From Plantago major (Eukaryota > Streptophyta > Magnoliopsida > Lamiales > Plantaginaceae), in NCBI GenBank assembly GCA_026545765.1, contig CM048844.1, positions 69,483,035 through 69,547,034 of the forward strand: DNA of 64,000 nucleotides, in the 5' to 3' direction. Below, piece after piece: positions 11,928-24,380 of this stretch. Under the pieces are notes generated by a model. The model was not told the origin of the DNA and made no database searches. It worked only from the letters and a program-made list of their open reading frames with translations. The stretch's first letter is position 1. Each line of letters opens with the position of its first letter. Position numbers and translations under genes: made by a program.

Positions 11928-14900
11928 ATGGCCCCAAAGAATTCTTCCACACAGAAATCTCAATCCTCCACCGAATGCTTTGGAAAGCAAGCACCAGAGT
12001 TGGTTATTGTGAACAACCGACTGGTAGGAGATTTAAATCCTGACCATTGGACTTCAAATCACAGAATGATTTGGGGTGGTGCCATGGTTGAGGAATACCT
12101 CACGGCTGCAATAGAGAACCAAGCCGACAGAAAGCTGATTCTTGATATGATTGAAAAGGCACAAATCAAGGGTTTTCTATCTGCTCGCCCAAGTGGAATT
12201 TCATCACTCGATGTTTTGGAATTTTACAACAACTCCAGGATAATTTCCTGTGTTTCTGAAGGCACTGCAATAGTGTCTGTCAAAACCTTAGTCCAAGGAA
12301 AGGAAATCCTTCTGGACTTAACAACTTTCTGTAAGTTGTTTGAGTTTCAAAATCTTGGAAAGGATTTTGAAATAAACACCAAGGATGATGAACTCCTTGA
12401 AGGTGTTAAAGAACTTTACAGTGACGTGTGTGATCTTGAAAAATCAGATACACCCACTGAGTTCAAGCTTGCTGACATCCAAACCAGACATCTGATGGTT
12501 CACTGGGATGTATTGGCTTGTATTCTTCACAGATGCGTTGATGGTCTACAAGGAGGTGCTGACCAGATAAGCCAAGAACGATGGATCATGATGTTCTTGC
12601 TGAATCAACAAGACAAAAGGCTGGAAAACCCTTTTAACTTGGGAAAGTACGCCTTCATGAAGTTTGTGAAGAAGATTCAAGGCTTAGAGCCTAAGATCGC
12701 CAAAGGACTAGCTGAGCCAAAGGCCACAGTAGGCTATGGTTTGAAGATATGCTACTTGCTGGAAAAGCTTGGCATTGAGCTCAGAGAGACGGCTGAAATC
12801 GCCAACAGTAACCTACTCTACAAATATGAGTATACGAACATGATGAAAAAGGTTGCTGGATCTCAGAAAGGTTCTAAGAAGCGAAAGACTGAAGAGGTAT
12901 CTGAGGGAAAAGTTGCGACCAAGAAGCCCAGAACATCAAGAAAGAAGTCTGCTGGCAAATCAGAAGACACACCCAAAGAGGTTGTCGATTCCCAGATACC
13001 TGCAGCCATTGCCGATGAACTGATAAAGGCAGATGAACTCATCAATGCTGCAAAAGAGTTATCAACTACTGAACAAGTAGACTCAGCAAGAGAAAGTTCT
13101 TTCAGAAATGTGAAGACTATTACAGAAAGCCTTGCTGATGAACTCATAAATGCTGCCAAAAGTGGTGAAAAACACCAAGCCCTATCTGCAGAAACCGCAG
13201 AAATTATGGACCAATCAGTTCCTAACGCTGATGAGAGCTCTGACGATGAAGATGATGAACTAGTCATCTCTCAAGTCCTAGAAAGATCAAAACGGGCTAA
13301 GGTTACTGAAATAGTAACTGGTGATAAGGTTTTTGAAGAAGAACCTACACCTCAGGTTGCTGAACAAGCACCTATAGAAAAAGGTTGTTGGTGTAAACAC
13401 ATCATCAGGGAACGTTTCTTACGCACAACTTCAAGAAGCCCTGATGAGTGGTAATTTAGTGCTGGCAGATGCTGATGAAAATGCCACATCTAAAAGTCTG
13501 GAAGAACACTCTACTGACCGATCTTCTGCTTCCAGACAACCACAACAACCACAAGTGGTTGATGAAATGGTAAATGAACTCCATTTCGACTTACCAAAGA
13601 ATGCGATATCTTTGAAGAAAATCCTGAAAAGAGCGGTTCTGACTCAATAGAGGGATCAAACTGAGACATCTACTCAGAATGATCAACCAGGGGAAGCAAC
13701 TGAGTTGCACACTCAGGAAAGGTGTGAAGTACCTAAAACTTCAAACAAAGAAGCTGTACTGGAACAAGAATACCAAAGTATAAAAGGGTCACAAGTTCCA
13801 GAGACCAATCAGCCTGATAATGCTCAGATAGCTGAATGGTTTAACTCCTACCTAGTGAAAAAGTTTATGCTTGTATATCTTGTTACTTATATAAAAATTC
13901 TTTGTTACAGGCTGAGTTAGAAACACAGAAACAAGAGGAAGCTGGAAATCTTGCCTCAGAAACTGAGAAGGAGGTTATCCCAACCTCGCCTCTTAAGAAA
14001 TCGAGCACTACCACGGTGATAATTGATTCTTAAGATAACACTTTTCAGTCATTTGTCTATGTGCTTAATCATTTAAAGTAAATGTTTCTAACAGGCTCCA
14101 ACTGAGAAAGAGGAAGATAAGGCAGAAATGCCAGAGACGAACCCAGAGACCGACAAGGTTTCTGAAGAACACATCATTGAGCCTTCTAGCATGAAGGTAC
14201 ATGAAAAATCAGTGATAAGAATTCTTCATCATGGGTTATCTTAAACTTCTTCTAAAATATTCAATACTTTCTACTTACAGGCTCATTCAGAAGTAGAAAT
14301 GCAAAGGAAAAAAGTTGCGACATCCCCTGCATCAATGGAAATTGATGAAGCTCCCAAGGCAACATCACATGAAAGAATACGAAGCCGAGAAAGTTTCGAG
14401 AAAATGACTGAGCTTCCTATTGAGGAAGTAAGTCCAAAACTCGAACTCATTAAAGCATTTTTGCACAAATTATTTCAAACAATTTCCTAAGTATTGTATT
14501 AATCTTAATTCGTGTTCAAGAAAGAAAGGTTGATGAGGACGGACTTCCAAGTCTCCACCTCACAACAAGATATCTGAGACACCAATTGTCTCAGTAGCAC
14601 AAGTCTCTGAGCCTGAAGTACTTACTCAGGTAACTCAGAAACTAAACTACACTTCTACTCAGATATCTACAAAAGTTTTGAAGCTCACTCAAAACTCTTT
14701 CTTTCAGGCTTAAACGAGTGCAAAGGCTCCCAATGATGAGAAAAGGACCTACTTCCCTTCTTCAAAGCTCAAACCCAAAGCATATTCAATGCTTCAAGAA
14801 ATGGCAAAGGTTAAGATGCTCGATCTCTACGAAATATTGAGAATCACAGATCAACCAACCAGCAGCACGAGCTCTTGACTTGAGACGATATCCATGCAAT

Positions 14901-17478
14901 GTTCCCTAACAATACAGCGATTGCGACTCTATTGCATAAGGATTTCTCCAGAAGTGGCGACAATTTGATACAAGCCTTTGAACATGCAGATGGTCGACAA
15001 GATTACGAGATGGCATTCAAGCCGTTACGCCCCAGACTACGCAATTTATACCTTACGAACAAGAAGAGGTTAATGGGCGAAGATCACTATTCTGAAGTGA
15101 TCAATCTTGTATTCGAAGACGATGAGGAGGAAGAGATAAACGAAAACAACTTGACGAACCTCCCACGACCATCACCAAAAGGATGACATGCATAAAAGGA
15201 TGATGATGATGCCTCGCACTGTGGACCGAGGAATTTCACAAAGAAATCATGCCTCAATCTTTGAAAAGCAAACCGAGAGGAAAGCACGAAATCTCCGCTC
15301 CATCTCCTCAAAAGTCAACTCATCCATCTTCCCAACAAAAGGTTATCCTTTGAACAAGTAGTTGAGGATTAGGAAATCACTCGAAATTGTTGAATACTCA
15401 ATCCAGAATCGCTCAACTCGGACAACCGTTGGAAGAAGAACAATACTCCATCTTCAACTAGAAGACCGGATAGCTAAATCCGAGACAAGCTTGACCAACT
15501 ACAAGATCAATATCTGCAAGAGATGATTGCTTACTCGAGGTTAAAGAGCTACAGGATCTCAGAAATGCTATCACCAAAGAACTCGACATCTGAAGAAGTA
15601 TCGAAATTAAGCATGATGCTAAGGTCGCATCATCTTCAAAAGAAGTACCATCCTCCTCCCAAAAGGGAAGAAACCAATCTACGAGATGGTTCTGGACTCG
15701 ACACAATCGATGAGAATGTCCAAGAGGATGAAGATCCTTTGGTGATTACTCAGATGATGAAGAAGACAAGACTTTGGCAGAACACCGCAATGAACATCTA
15801 GCGGTTTCACACTTGAAAAGGAAACTGATTGCTCCTGAAATTTTCAGCAAACTGCCAAATCTCCACTCCCATGAATATATGAACAGATACCAAGTACTGG
15901 CTCATCTGAAAAAGGAGATGTCTTCACAGAACAAGGAAGTAATTGCCTCCGTCCCCTCTTAAATGAAAAAGTTCACTGAGCTCGTCACTCAGAGAACAAC
16001 TAGCATAGTCATTGCTCAGAAAGATCTGGGAATGATAAGGGACGATGATGCGTCTTTAGCTAAAAAAGCTTTCCAAGAGGCAAGTTACACTGCTGGAAAA
16101 GCAGATGCCATCCTAGGCCCATTGGCATAGCTCACTGATAAGAACAATGGACTTATCAAGCAAAATCAGGAGCTCAAAGCCGACCTTCAGAAGTTGGTCA
16201 CTGCCTACAATTATTTGCAAGGGCATTTTAACTCTCTCTCAGATTCGTTTATGAGACTGAGTCAGCCAACAATGACTAAGGGGGAAAGAGTGTACAAATC
16301 TGGACCTCAAAGTCAAGGGGAATGGAAGAAGGAGAAGAAAACAAGAAGACATCTGGAGCTGGTGCGGCTCAGAGAGGAAGAAGAAACATGAAAACTTCCC
16401 AGCCACCACTCAGAATCAATGAACCCTCCTCAAGCCAAGCTGCTTTGCAAATAGTAGCGCTCGTAAACCCTTGAAGGAACTACAATGATAACAAGGGCCA
16501 TGGAACAGAAACCTCCAAGGAGTACCAAGGCTCCAAGGAGAAGACAGGTTAAAGGGATTGATGAATCTTCTGAAGAAAAAGAAGAAGGCCAAATCAAGTC
16601 CCTGGGCAATGAAGAAGGCTGTAAAACTCTCACAAGATTTAATCTTGATGATGATGATGAAGATGAAGCTCCTCTTCACAGAAAAAGGAAAATTGAAAGC
16701 CTAACTGAGCCCATAGCTGCAAATCCCCTAGCAGCTAAAACACCCTCTGGAAATACCAAGTCTATCCAGGGTGGTTCTTCAAGCAACAACCCCAAAGAGA
16801 ATTCAAGACAGAGAAGGAACAGATCGAGGTGAGCAAAGACAAAGTCAACTTCCACTCGGGCGGAAGAAGCCAAAATAGAGTATGTGAAGAATGACAATGA
16901 TTCTTACATCTCTGGTGCATCAATCGGAAAAATGGCTATTGGATTACGAACTTAAGCATCTACTGGTAAATTCAAGATTTCCAGAACCAATCCATAAACA
17001 ACTTATGGCATGGAGAAAAGATAAGCCAACCTTGATCAACACCAATCACATAAAAGCCTGGTTGGATTTTGAAGTTGTCAAGAGAACTGAAGCCATGAGA
17101 AAGGACCTCTCTGATGAATGTCCATATGGAAAGCCAGATGATGTGCACAGAATTCTGAATATCACAGGAACAGGCACAAGAGCAAGACTCGCTGTGGTAC
17201 CCTATGAGTCGTTCTATCTAACTGAAGATCAATACAAGGGTGACATCAGATATCTGAGGATTATCTACGAATACTTCAAGCTTTCAGATATCAGAATAGA
17301 GCATGCCTGGAAGTGGGAAAAGTATCTGTGGGTCAAACATTTTGTCAAGAAAAATCCTACCAAAACCTACAAAGAGGTCTATGGATTTGCCAGAGACACT
17401 GAGATGCTCGTCAGAACACTTCTCTATGATTATTCTGATGACATCAAAAGGTTTGGAGATAGGAAATTTGCAGACTGA
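11928..17478 (+). pseudogene. Extra coding region after pol in copia element 1 (env-like position)
   Basis: About 5.5 kb of coding-like sequence lies between pol and the polypurine tract, the place where SIRE-type elements carry an extra or env-like frame. The first open piece (508 aa) has a globular N-terminal part with WTSNHRMIWGG and ISQERWIMMFLLNQQDKR, reminiscent of the so-called putative plant transposon protein domain, then a Lys-rich, acidic low-complexity part. Between 13.8 and 14.8 kb, coding-like blocks are separated by short segments with intron-like GT and TTACAG borders. I see no clear signal peptide or transmembrane helix, so an envelope function is not supported. The region is broken. 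Confidence 0.7.
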
Positions 17479-17855
17479 TCCATAGAACTACTGTTGAAGA
17501 CATGAAGAGTTGAAGACTTTAAGACTAGTCTATTAGGATGATTACTTGGAGCTTGGCTACTCCTGTTATCCTAATTTACTATGTAGTTTTTGTTGTATTT
17601 TTGCTGACTGAGCTAAAACTTGTTTTATGTATTGAAGTTATCTGTAATCTCTCTTTGTAACTTATCTGAAGAACTTATTCTCAGATAGTATTCTATAAAA
17701 GATAACTTGTCAGCAAAGATCACACCTTGTGATTTGGTTGATGTTTACTTCCTGCACTTAATTGAATGAATTGAAAAATCTTAAGAAATGATTAAGTGTT
17801 GGATTGTTCACTCATCCAGATTTGTAATAGGTCAGATAGTCATCGTTGACTGATC

Positions 17856-17870
17856 AAAAAGGGGGAAATT
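17856..17870 (+). other. Polypurine tract of copia element 1
   Basis: AAAAAGGGGGAAATT abuts the start of the right LTR, the expected place for plus-strand priming. The matching tract of element 2 is at 54978-54990 on the other strand. Confidence 0.88.
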
Positions 17871-19542
17871 TGTTAGGAAATTTGTTAGATATTTTGTTAG
17901 AAATATTTGTTTAGATTTTGATCAGCAACATGATGACTTATCTTAGTCTCAGAAAGGTGATTAGTACTCTTGGTTCACTTGAACATTGTAAAAGAGGAAA
18001 CCCACTAAGTATGATAGTCTAGCTAATCTTGTATAGGATGTTAGATCTCAAAATGTAATTTTTATTTTATGAAGAGAAGACCAAGAAGAAGACATCCAAG
18101 CAGAACAAGTTCGACGACATTTAAGATTTGAAGAGACTGCACAAGATTACTGAAACAGTTTTTTACAGATACCTTGGCCAGATATCTTGAAGACACGAAT
18201 AGTTTTAAACAAACTGTGTCACAAGAGATATCTGAGAAATAAAAGGTCTATCTAAAAACAAGGAAAGTGTCCACAGATATCTATTCTCAGATACCCTGAG
18301 CTTTAACCACATTTCTGAAAAAAAGAAATGTATATATTGCAAACAAAGTTGTTTCAATAAAAGTGGTATCTGAAGTTAAAGATAAGAACGTGCAAAGAAT
18401 CAGAGAAATCTGATCAAGGTTGTCTCTGATACAAAGCATAGTTCCGTTGGCACTACAGGACAAAAGTATAGTACAATGCATTAAATGCAGACGGATATGT
18501 ACGAACAAAAGCAACGGTAGCTTCAAGAAGAAGACAAACTTCTACTCTGATTATACACAGATATCAATAGTTTGAATTTGATTTAAGCCTAACGGATACT
18601 ATTCAAACGGCACTCAAATTCATCTATAAATATCAACACTTAGACTGCTTGAGAAGACACACTGAACGCAGACACGCTGAACCTTAGATACACAGAACTT
18701 ACTGAACACCATTCTCTCAAGCAAACTACTTATCCTCAAAGCTTTCTGTTGCGACCAAAGCTCCTGATCTTAAGTAGCACTAAAGTTCTAAGTGTCCTGA
18801 TCCTAAACAAGCTATTTTGTGAAAGGGTTGAATCGAAAGATCAAGTATCTGAGATTCATTCTCTTGAACAATTATCATAGACTTGGGTCAGTAAAAAGAA
18901 CAAGATACCATACATTGCAAAGTGTATTAAGTATACTTGATTCACAGAGCTATCTGATTAACTGAAAAGTTATTAAAGAAGCTCATCTAACAACTCAAAC
19001 CAAAACCAACACCATCCTTTGGCGTGAGTATGTGAAGTACTTAGTTTGAGAAACTAAGGAATAACTCCAAGGTTATTGAGCAGGGAAGTACTTAGCTTGG
19101 GAAGCTAGGGAATAGCTCAAAAGGTTTACGAGTCTGAAGTACTTCACGTGAAAGCCGGGGAACAACTCAGGGGGAACATTTGGTTGGGAACCATTTGTTT
19201 AAGGAATCTTAGCATAGGATTTTTGTAAGGTGACCTCAATTATCTATTCTAGTGAATTCTAGGTCTTTGGAAGACCAAAGTGGATTAGTTGGAGGATTAC
19301 GCCACCTCCAGATACCACTATACTTGCTGTGTTATTTACTTTTCTGTACTTACATTTCAGCAACACACACACACTTTAACTGTTTCTGCACTTATCTATC
19401 TTAAGTCTTCCGCGCTCTGAATCTAAGTATCAGATATCTACACAGATATCTGAGAATTAGTTTTTTATCGACAAAAGTTTTAAAAGACTATTCACCCCCC
19501 CCCCCCCTCTAGTCTTTTACTTTGCCGTTATCTGGACCAACA
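17871..19542 (+). repeat. Right LTR of copia element 1
   Basis: 1672 bp, starting TGTTAGG directly after the polypurine tract and ending CCAACA. It matches the left LTR closely, and the reverse complement of 53304-54977 belongs to the same family. Confidence 0.93.
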
Positions 19543-19547
19543 CAAAG

Positions 19548-20590
19548 AATATGCGTTTACAAGCCAATTCATTGCATCGTATCATGTATAATTTAAATTA
19601 TATTTAATTTTTTACTATTTAGGTTTCATTCTACATTACAAATATATTTAAATGGGAAAGACTTTGATGTGACAATTGTTTATTTCATCTATATATCAGG
19701 ACGGAGGATGTCCTGATGAGATTGAAACCGTTAGGGAATTCGCCGATTAGCTGTTGAAGGTCGGCGATGGTGACGTAGGAGGGCAAAAATGATGGTGAGG
19801 TCGACTTCAGATTGCCTGAGGATATACTTATCCGTGATGCAGATAATTCCAATTGCTGCAATGGTTAGTAGTACATATTCTTCTCTGATTGATCATATAG
19901 GTGTTGGTCGTTTCTTCCAAGACCGAGCCATATTAGCCCCCACTAATGAGATTGTTCATGAGATCAATGATTATGTCAGGTCACTGTTGCCTGGTGACGC
20001 CACTAAGTTCTTGAGTTCCGACTGCATATGTCCAGGCAAGGATGACATAGTCAATCGCAATGATGTCTATTCCACCGAATTCCTTAATACCATCAGAGCT
20101 TCAGGAATTCCCAATCATTTGATCCGTTTGGAAGTTGGGTGCCCTATAATGCTATTGAGAAATATAGACCAGTCCACCGAACTATGTAATGGAACAAGAC
20201 TTACTGTGACTGCTATTGGAAAACATGTCATTGAGGCCAAGATGATAGCTGGAAAGAATGCTGGATCAAAGATTTTGATAGCTAGAATGGTTTTGACGCC
20301 ATCAGACGTAACTAAATTTCCCATCAGGTTCCAGAGAAGGCACTTTTCTATATCCGTTTGCTATGCAATGACTATAAATAAGAGCCAAGGAAAATCCCTA
20401 TCGCATGTTGGCCTATACCTACCCAGTCCAGTATTCGGCCACGGTCAACTCTATGTTGCTTTCTCGAGAGTCACAAGTAATTAAGAAGGGTTTGAAGGTG
20501 TTGATTTTAGACGAAGAAGGAACCAACTTATACAACAACCAACGTTGTTTACAAGGTGGTTTTATGTAACCTTTAAACCTTAGTACACTT
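19548..20590 (+). pseudogene. Helitron 1 helicase, second half
   Basis: Directly after the right LTR the sequence reads NMRLQANS, the continuation of the helicase motif LTKNMRL that was cut at 3540. After an intron-like AT-rich stretch the open frame 19789-20484 gives [48 protein letters not shown] and the last helicase motifs [20 protein letters not shown] and GQLYVAFSRVTS. These are typical of the Helitron helicase C-terminus and match 24381-25318 on the other strand. A stop follows the SRVTS motif early, with further degenerate homology to about 20560. Confidence 0.85.
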
Positions 20591-20599
20591 ACGTTATTT

Positions 20600-23326
20600 T
20601 TCAAACATCATGTTTCTTTGTATGAATAGTGAGACTTTATCGGTTAAATCTCAACTTTCGTACCCATCGATCCAAAAGTTGATATATGAAAAGTGAGTGT
20701 TAGTACTAGTAGTTTTATACAAGGAATAAAACCAAGAATAATATGAATAAAATTATTTACAATATTTATTTCACAATACACTCCCCAGTCTTTCTTTTAC
20801 GGATTTTCTCCATTCCACGGTCTAATCCAAATACACATGGTGACTTAGTTCACTCTCATTCATAATTTTAGCAATTACTAGTACAATAAAAATGCATTGT
20901 GTTCCCATCAATTCGTGTTAAAATATAAGGGTCACCCAGTGACACATCCTTTACGATTACATTGACTGCGACATGAAGTTTAACTTAACAAAAGTCCTGC
21001 CTGCTTCGCTTTGGAACAAACTACAAGTATATCCATTTCCATTCAAATGATGATGGTTAATTTCGGTTCTCTATTACCATTAATAATAAGGGCAAATTAC
21101 ATATCTACCCTGTTAGATTTCGGATTTACAGATAAGTACCTGTGAATGGAACAATAACATCCAAATCCAGTTAGATAAAAATCAATTACATATAAGTCCA
21201 CGAATTTGACTTTTGGCGATTTAAAAGCTGGAAAGTCAATTTTTGCCCCTGTTCAATTATCAACTTTTAGAAATTGCCAAACAGCATTAACTTATCGCTG
21301 TCACATACATGTCACATGTGGACTTCTATATAATTAAACCTGAACTTCTATATGCTTACATGTAATTGAATTATGGCCGTTATTCTTAAAAAAATTAGTC
21401 GTTTGGAAGTTAATTGGAGGCTATTTATACACCAAAACTTGCCATTTTATCACTTTATTTCAAATTTTTTCACTATAAGTATATACGTGTTAATATATAT
21501 ATATATTACGTTGGCCGAGTATTGAGCACTATGTAGTAAGTACATTTTATATATAAGTATTGTTTCCGAAAATCATTTCGTACAATAGCTTTTTCATGTA
21601 TACATATATATTAGCATTTGAAAATTAGTATAGCATGTACTTAATTAAATAATAATAATAAAATAAATATTGTTTTAGAAAATAATTATTAATTTAAGGA
21701 CCATTAATTTAATTTGGATGCTCGTACACACGGTGAACGAAACACAAAAATGGTTCAAGATGTATTCCATAAAAAAGTTTATAAAAGAGAAATACCAAAT
21801 AATTCAAATAATTATTATTGGAAATACCAAGAGGTCGGTCGTAAAGAACTCATCTGGTTGCCTTCTTCTAGACGACATTGTTGCGATCATGAAGAAAGTT
21901 AGAGGTGAGTTCAAATAAAATTGAATGGGAATTGAGAAACATAAGAGAAGAGGATTTCGGACTTTCGGGTTGGAAAAGTGAAGATGTAGTATGGTATGGT
22001 TTCTGGGTGTGTGGAATCCTATTTAAAATCTGCAAAAGTTTTGGGGAAAAGTGTCAAATATGGTGGTGTACCATAAAAAGAATATGTACATTATTATTTG
22101 GGATGAAGGGAGTACATACTATTTGAATTTGTCCCATGTAATATATGGGAAAATTACATATAGTCCCTGATAAATTTTGTAATAACATCGCAATCTCTAA
22201 CTTTTAAACAATACGGAGTAACATATATCAACAATTTTAATAAATCAATAACAACGTAGTACAAAACTTATATTGCACCCAAACACATCCTTAACTTAAA
22301 CCTTTATATTGCAACGTGTCCACTCTCATTTTTTTAAATTAATAAAAATGAAAAAACATATTTTCACTTTTAATTCTTTTTCCAGATTAAATATTGGTGA
22401 CTTGTCCTCTCAGGTATTTTTTCATTTCTTTTATTTTTCAATCTTTGAAAATAATTTATGAAATTAAACGAGAAACCAACACATGCCCGGCGTGTAAAAT
22501 AATCCTGACACATGAAAATCAATCTCCAAACCAGAGTAGAAAAAAAGCAAAGTTTAAGGTTTATATTGAAAGTAATTTATAAATATACATAAATTACAGA
22601 GCCATTCAGTGGTATATCAACCAGAGGTGTCTCATTATATTTATATTTTTAAAAACAAAATCCAACCATTTACATTTTATTATAAATTTTCATTTTATTA
22701 TAATTTCTCTAAACAATTATTATTAAGTCCCTATAACCTTTTCATGTTTTTTCCAAGTTGGAGGTAGTGATGTAGGTAAGTGATGGTTGATAAGAATAAA
22801 AGGAAGAAGAAGCAAACTAGAAAATGTGAGGGTATAAAATAAGGTCTTGTTTGGAAGATAAACTTTGAAAATAGAAATTGGACCAATATGTTATTGTTGA
22901 AATGTTAGGGACTTGGATGAACTAGAGGTGTTTACATATATGAGTTCCTGGGTTTTACCCACTCTTAGTGTTGATATACGTTTAGCTCTAGAGTTCAGAT
23001 CTCAGTTATTACTCTAATATGTATGGAACATCGATATTCGATGTTGGTGGAGTGTATGGGACAATTACTAATGGTCAAGTATATTTAGTGATGTTGTCAG
23101 GCAAAACTAAATTGATCACATACTGATCAAATTGTCTGTATTTGTTCTTCTCGTGATACATGTAGGTATTCCCTCCATGACATTAGTGATGAGCCTGGCT
23201 ATCTGCATGACTCCGTTTAACTTCAGACTGTGAGCAACATCAACTAAAAGAATAGGCGCTTTCTAGACTTTATGAAATGAGTAGAAGATATATACTTCAC
23301 ACGCGTAGCGTGGGACGCAAATTCTA
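20600..23326. other. AT-rich intergenic DNA between the Helitrons
   Basis: No supported gene. There is a (TA)n stretch near 21497-21510. Two segments (near 21090 and 22147) share a wording like AAATTACATAT..CC, often seen in diverged non-coding repeats. Short open frames (for example 21714-21902) have no recognisable family. Confidence 0.5.
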
Positions 23327-23474
23327 CTTCCTCCGTCCCGGCTGAAGTTTTAGTTTCATTATATAAAAAAATTGAACATTTTACATTTGCAGTTTAAGAT
23401 TAATTCGTAATCAAAGTTGGAAAAGTTTGACCGCAAAAAGTCAAAGTGGGTAACTTCGACTGGGACGGATGAAG
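23327..23474. mobile_element. Stowaway-like MITE, 148 bp
   Basis: Ends are CTTCCTCCGTCCCGG on the left and the inverted TGGGACGGATGAAG on the right, flanked on both sides by TA. This is the usual size, terminal motif and TA duplication of Stowaway MITEs (Tc1/mariner relatives). A truncated relative lies at 51007-51103. Confidence 0.75.
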
Positions 23475-23597
23475 TAGTATATGTGTGTGTGGGGTTGGGG
23501 GGAATTAGAAAATGTTAGAAAATAACTAAAGCCTGTTTGGTTTGTCTATAATATAAAGTTAGTCAACAAAAAATTAACTTTTTGTACCTGAATGTAA

Positions 23598-23627
23598 CTA
23601 GTTAATGGCCCGTCGATACTCGACGGG
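23598..23627 (-). other. Helitron 3' terminus: hairpin plus CTAG
   Basis: On the - strand the sequence is CCCGTCGAGTATCGACGGG, a perfect 8-bp stem with a 3-base loop (23609-23627). After seven bases follows CTAG (23601-23598), and then T as the next base outside. Plant Helitrons end in a GC-rich hairpin about ten bases before CTRR and insert before T, so this is a textbook end on the correct strand for Helitron 2. Confidence 0.85.
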
Positions 23628-23764
23628 ACATGGAGGCCAAACTCAAAATAAGAAATAAATATATCGTATAATAAAATGTTAAAGTTAATGAACATAACGT
23701 ATCATATGTTTTACCATGTTCGTCTTATATGAATACATTGAATCACTTCTTACTGGTAACTGTA

Positions 23765-24060
23765 GAGAGAGAACATGCAATTGTTCACGTTTGAATACGG
23801 GTCAGGTGGTAGAGTCCGACGTGTGAGAAAGATTGCCAAGGAATTTTGTTTATGGTCATTGCAATATAGACGATATGGGGAACTATATTCAATCAAAATT
23901 GACAGAGAACTTCGTCTTGTAGAATGGACTAACCATCACAATTTGAATGATAAACCTTTTGGGTTGGGTAGACTACCGATATTATATTTGCCTCAATGAT
24001 ATGCTTTCTAACATTAGTAACCTTGAGTTAGACTTGTTCCATTTTACAATTCGGTAGTTT
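23765..24060 (-). pseudogene. Decayed second copy of a Helitron helicase C-terminus
   Basis: Line by line the sequence parallels 24497-24790. Both run from the region coding for the last helicase motifs ([18 protein letters not shown] in the better copy) back to the MLLRNID motif, but this copy is much more diverged. A 74-aa open frame on the + strand (23775-23999) is only an antisense shadow of this remnant. Confidence 0.7.
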
Positions 24061-24380
24061 GATCTATATATATGATAAGCACTATCATGCATACGCTTAA
24101 GAATGCTATAGTGAAAATTGGTATATTTAAGGTGGTTCAAAAAATAATGTATAATATGTAGATCATAATTTGTAAGAATAACAAATTCTTGACGTACAAG
24201 AATAATAGTTTTGCATTGAGTAAAATCTAGTAAATTACTGGTAAGACTTGACTTCATATGAAGGCATCCGTACCTGTAAAAGTATAAGGATATACGCTTA
24301 GATGTATTATAAATTGAGAAACATAAAACAAAAATGAAATTATGCAAGTTAACAAATATATATGAAAAAATAAATTTACC

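Larger units (their letters stand above)
3543..19542 (+). mobile_element. Ty1/copia element 1, SIRE/Maximus-like, two LTRs
   Basis: Full-length fossil of 16.0 kb: left LTR 3543-5215, right LTR 17871-19542, primer site 5218-5229, polypurine tract 17856-17870. The internal order is gag, protease, integrase, reverse transcriptase, RNase H, which is the copia order. A further coding region of about 5.5 kb follows pol. The large size, long LTRs and extra 3' region are typical of the SIRE/Maximus lineage; that lineage call is inference. The coding part is broken, with roughly a dozen breaks. The first 170 or so bases of the two LTRs are identical and later differences are sparse, so the insertion looks recent, of the order of a million years or less. 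A five-base target duplication with one difference borders it. It lies inside the helicase of Helitron 1. Confidence 0.92.
1066..20590 (+). mobile_element. Helitron 1, decayed, split by a copia element
   Basis: Blocks of a Helitron Rep/helicase protein occur in the normal order on the + strand: N-terminal domain (1066-1690), last part of the Rep domain and linker (1890-2646), helicase first half (2780-3540), then helicase second half (19700-20560). The 16-kb gap between the helicase halves is an inserted LTR element. Many stops and frame changes interrupt the blocks, so it is a pseudogene. The Rep region carrying the first two catalytic motifs appears to be missing between about 1690 and 1890. 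I could not find the 5' TC end or a 3' hairpin plus CTRR end, so the outer limits are those of recognisable coding homology. Helitron 2 in this window is the closest comparison. Confidence 0.85.

Noticed and set aside
12863-13267. 134-aa Ser-rich - strand open frame, with a similar one at 59562-59837 (+)
   Set aside because: Both are antisense shadows of the acidic low-complexity part of the copia post-pol region.
21714-22126. Several overlapping short + strand open frames
   Set aside because: No recognisable motif, no conserved partner in the window, and AT-rich surroundings typical of chance frames.
23775-23999. 74-aa open frame on the + strand
   Set aside because: It lies antisense to a decayed Helitron helicase C-terminus that parallels 24497-24790; a chance shadow.
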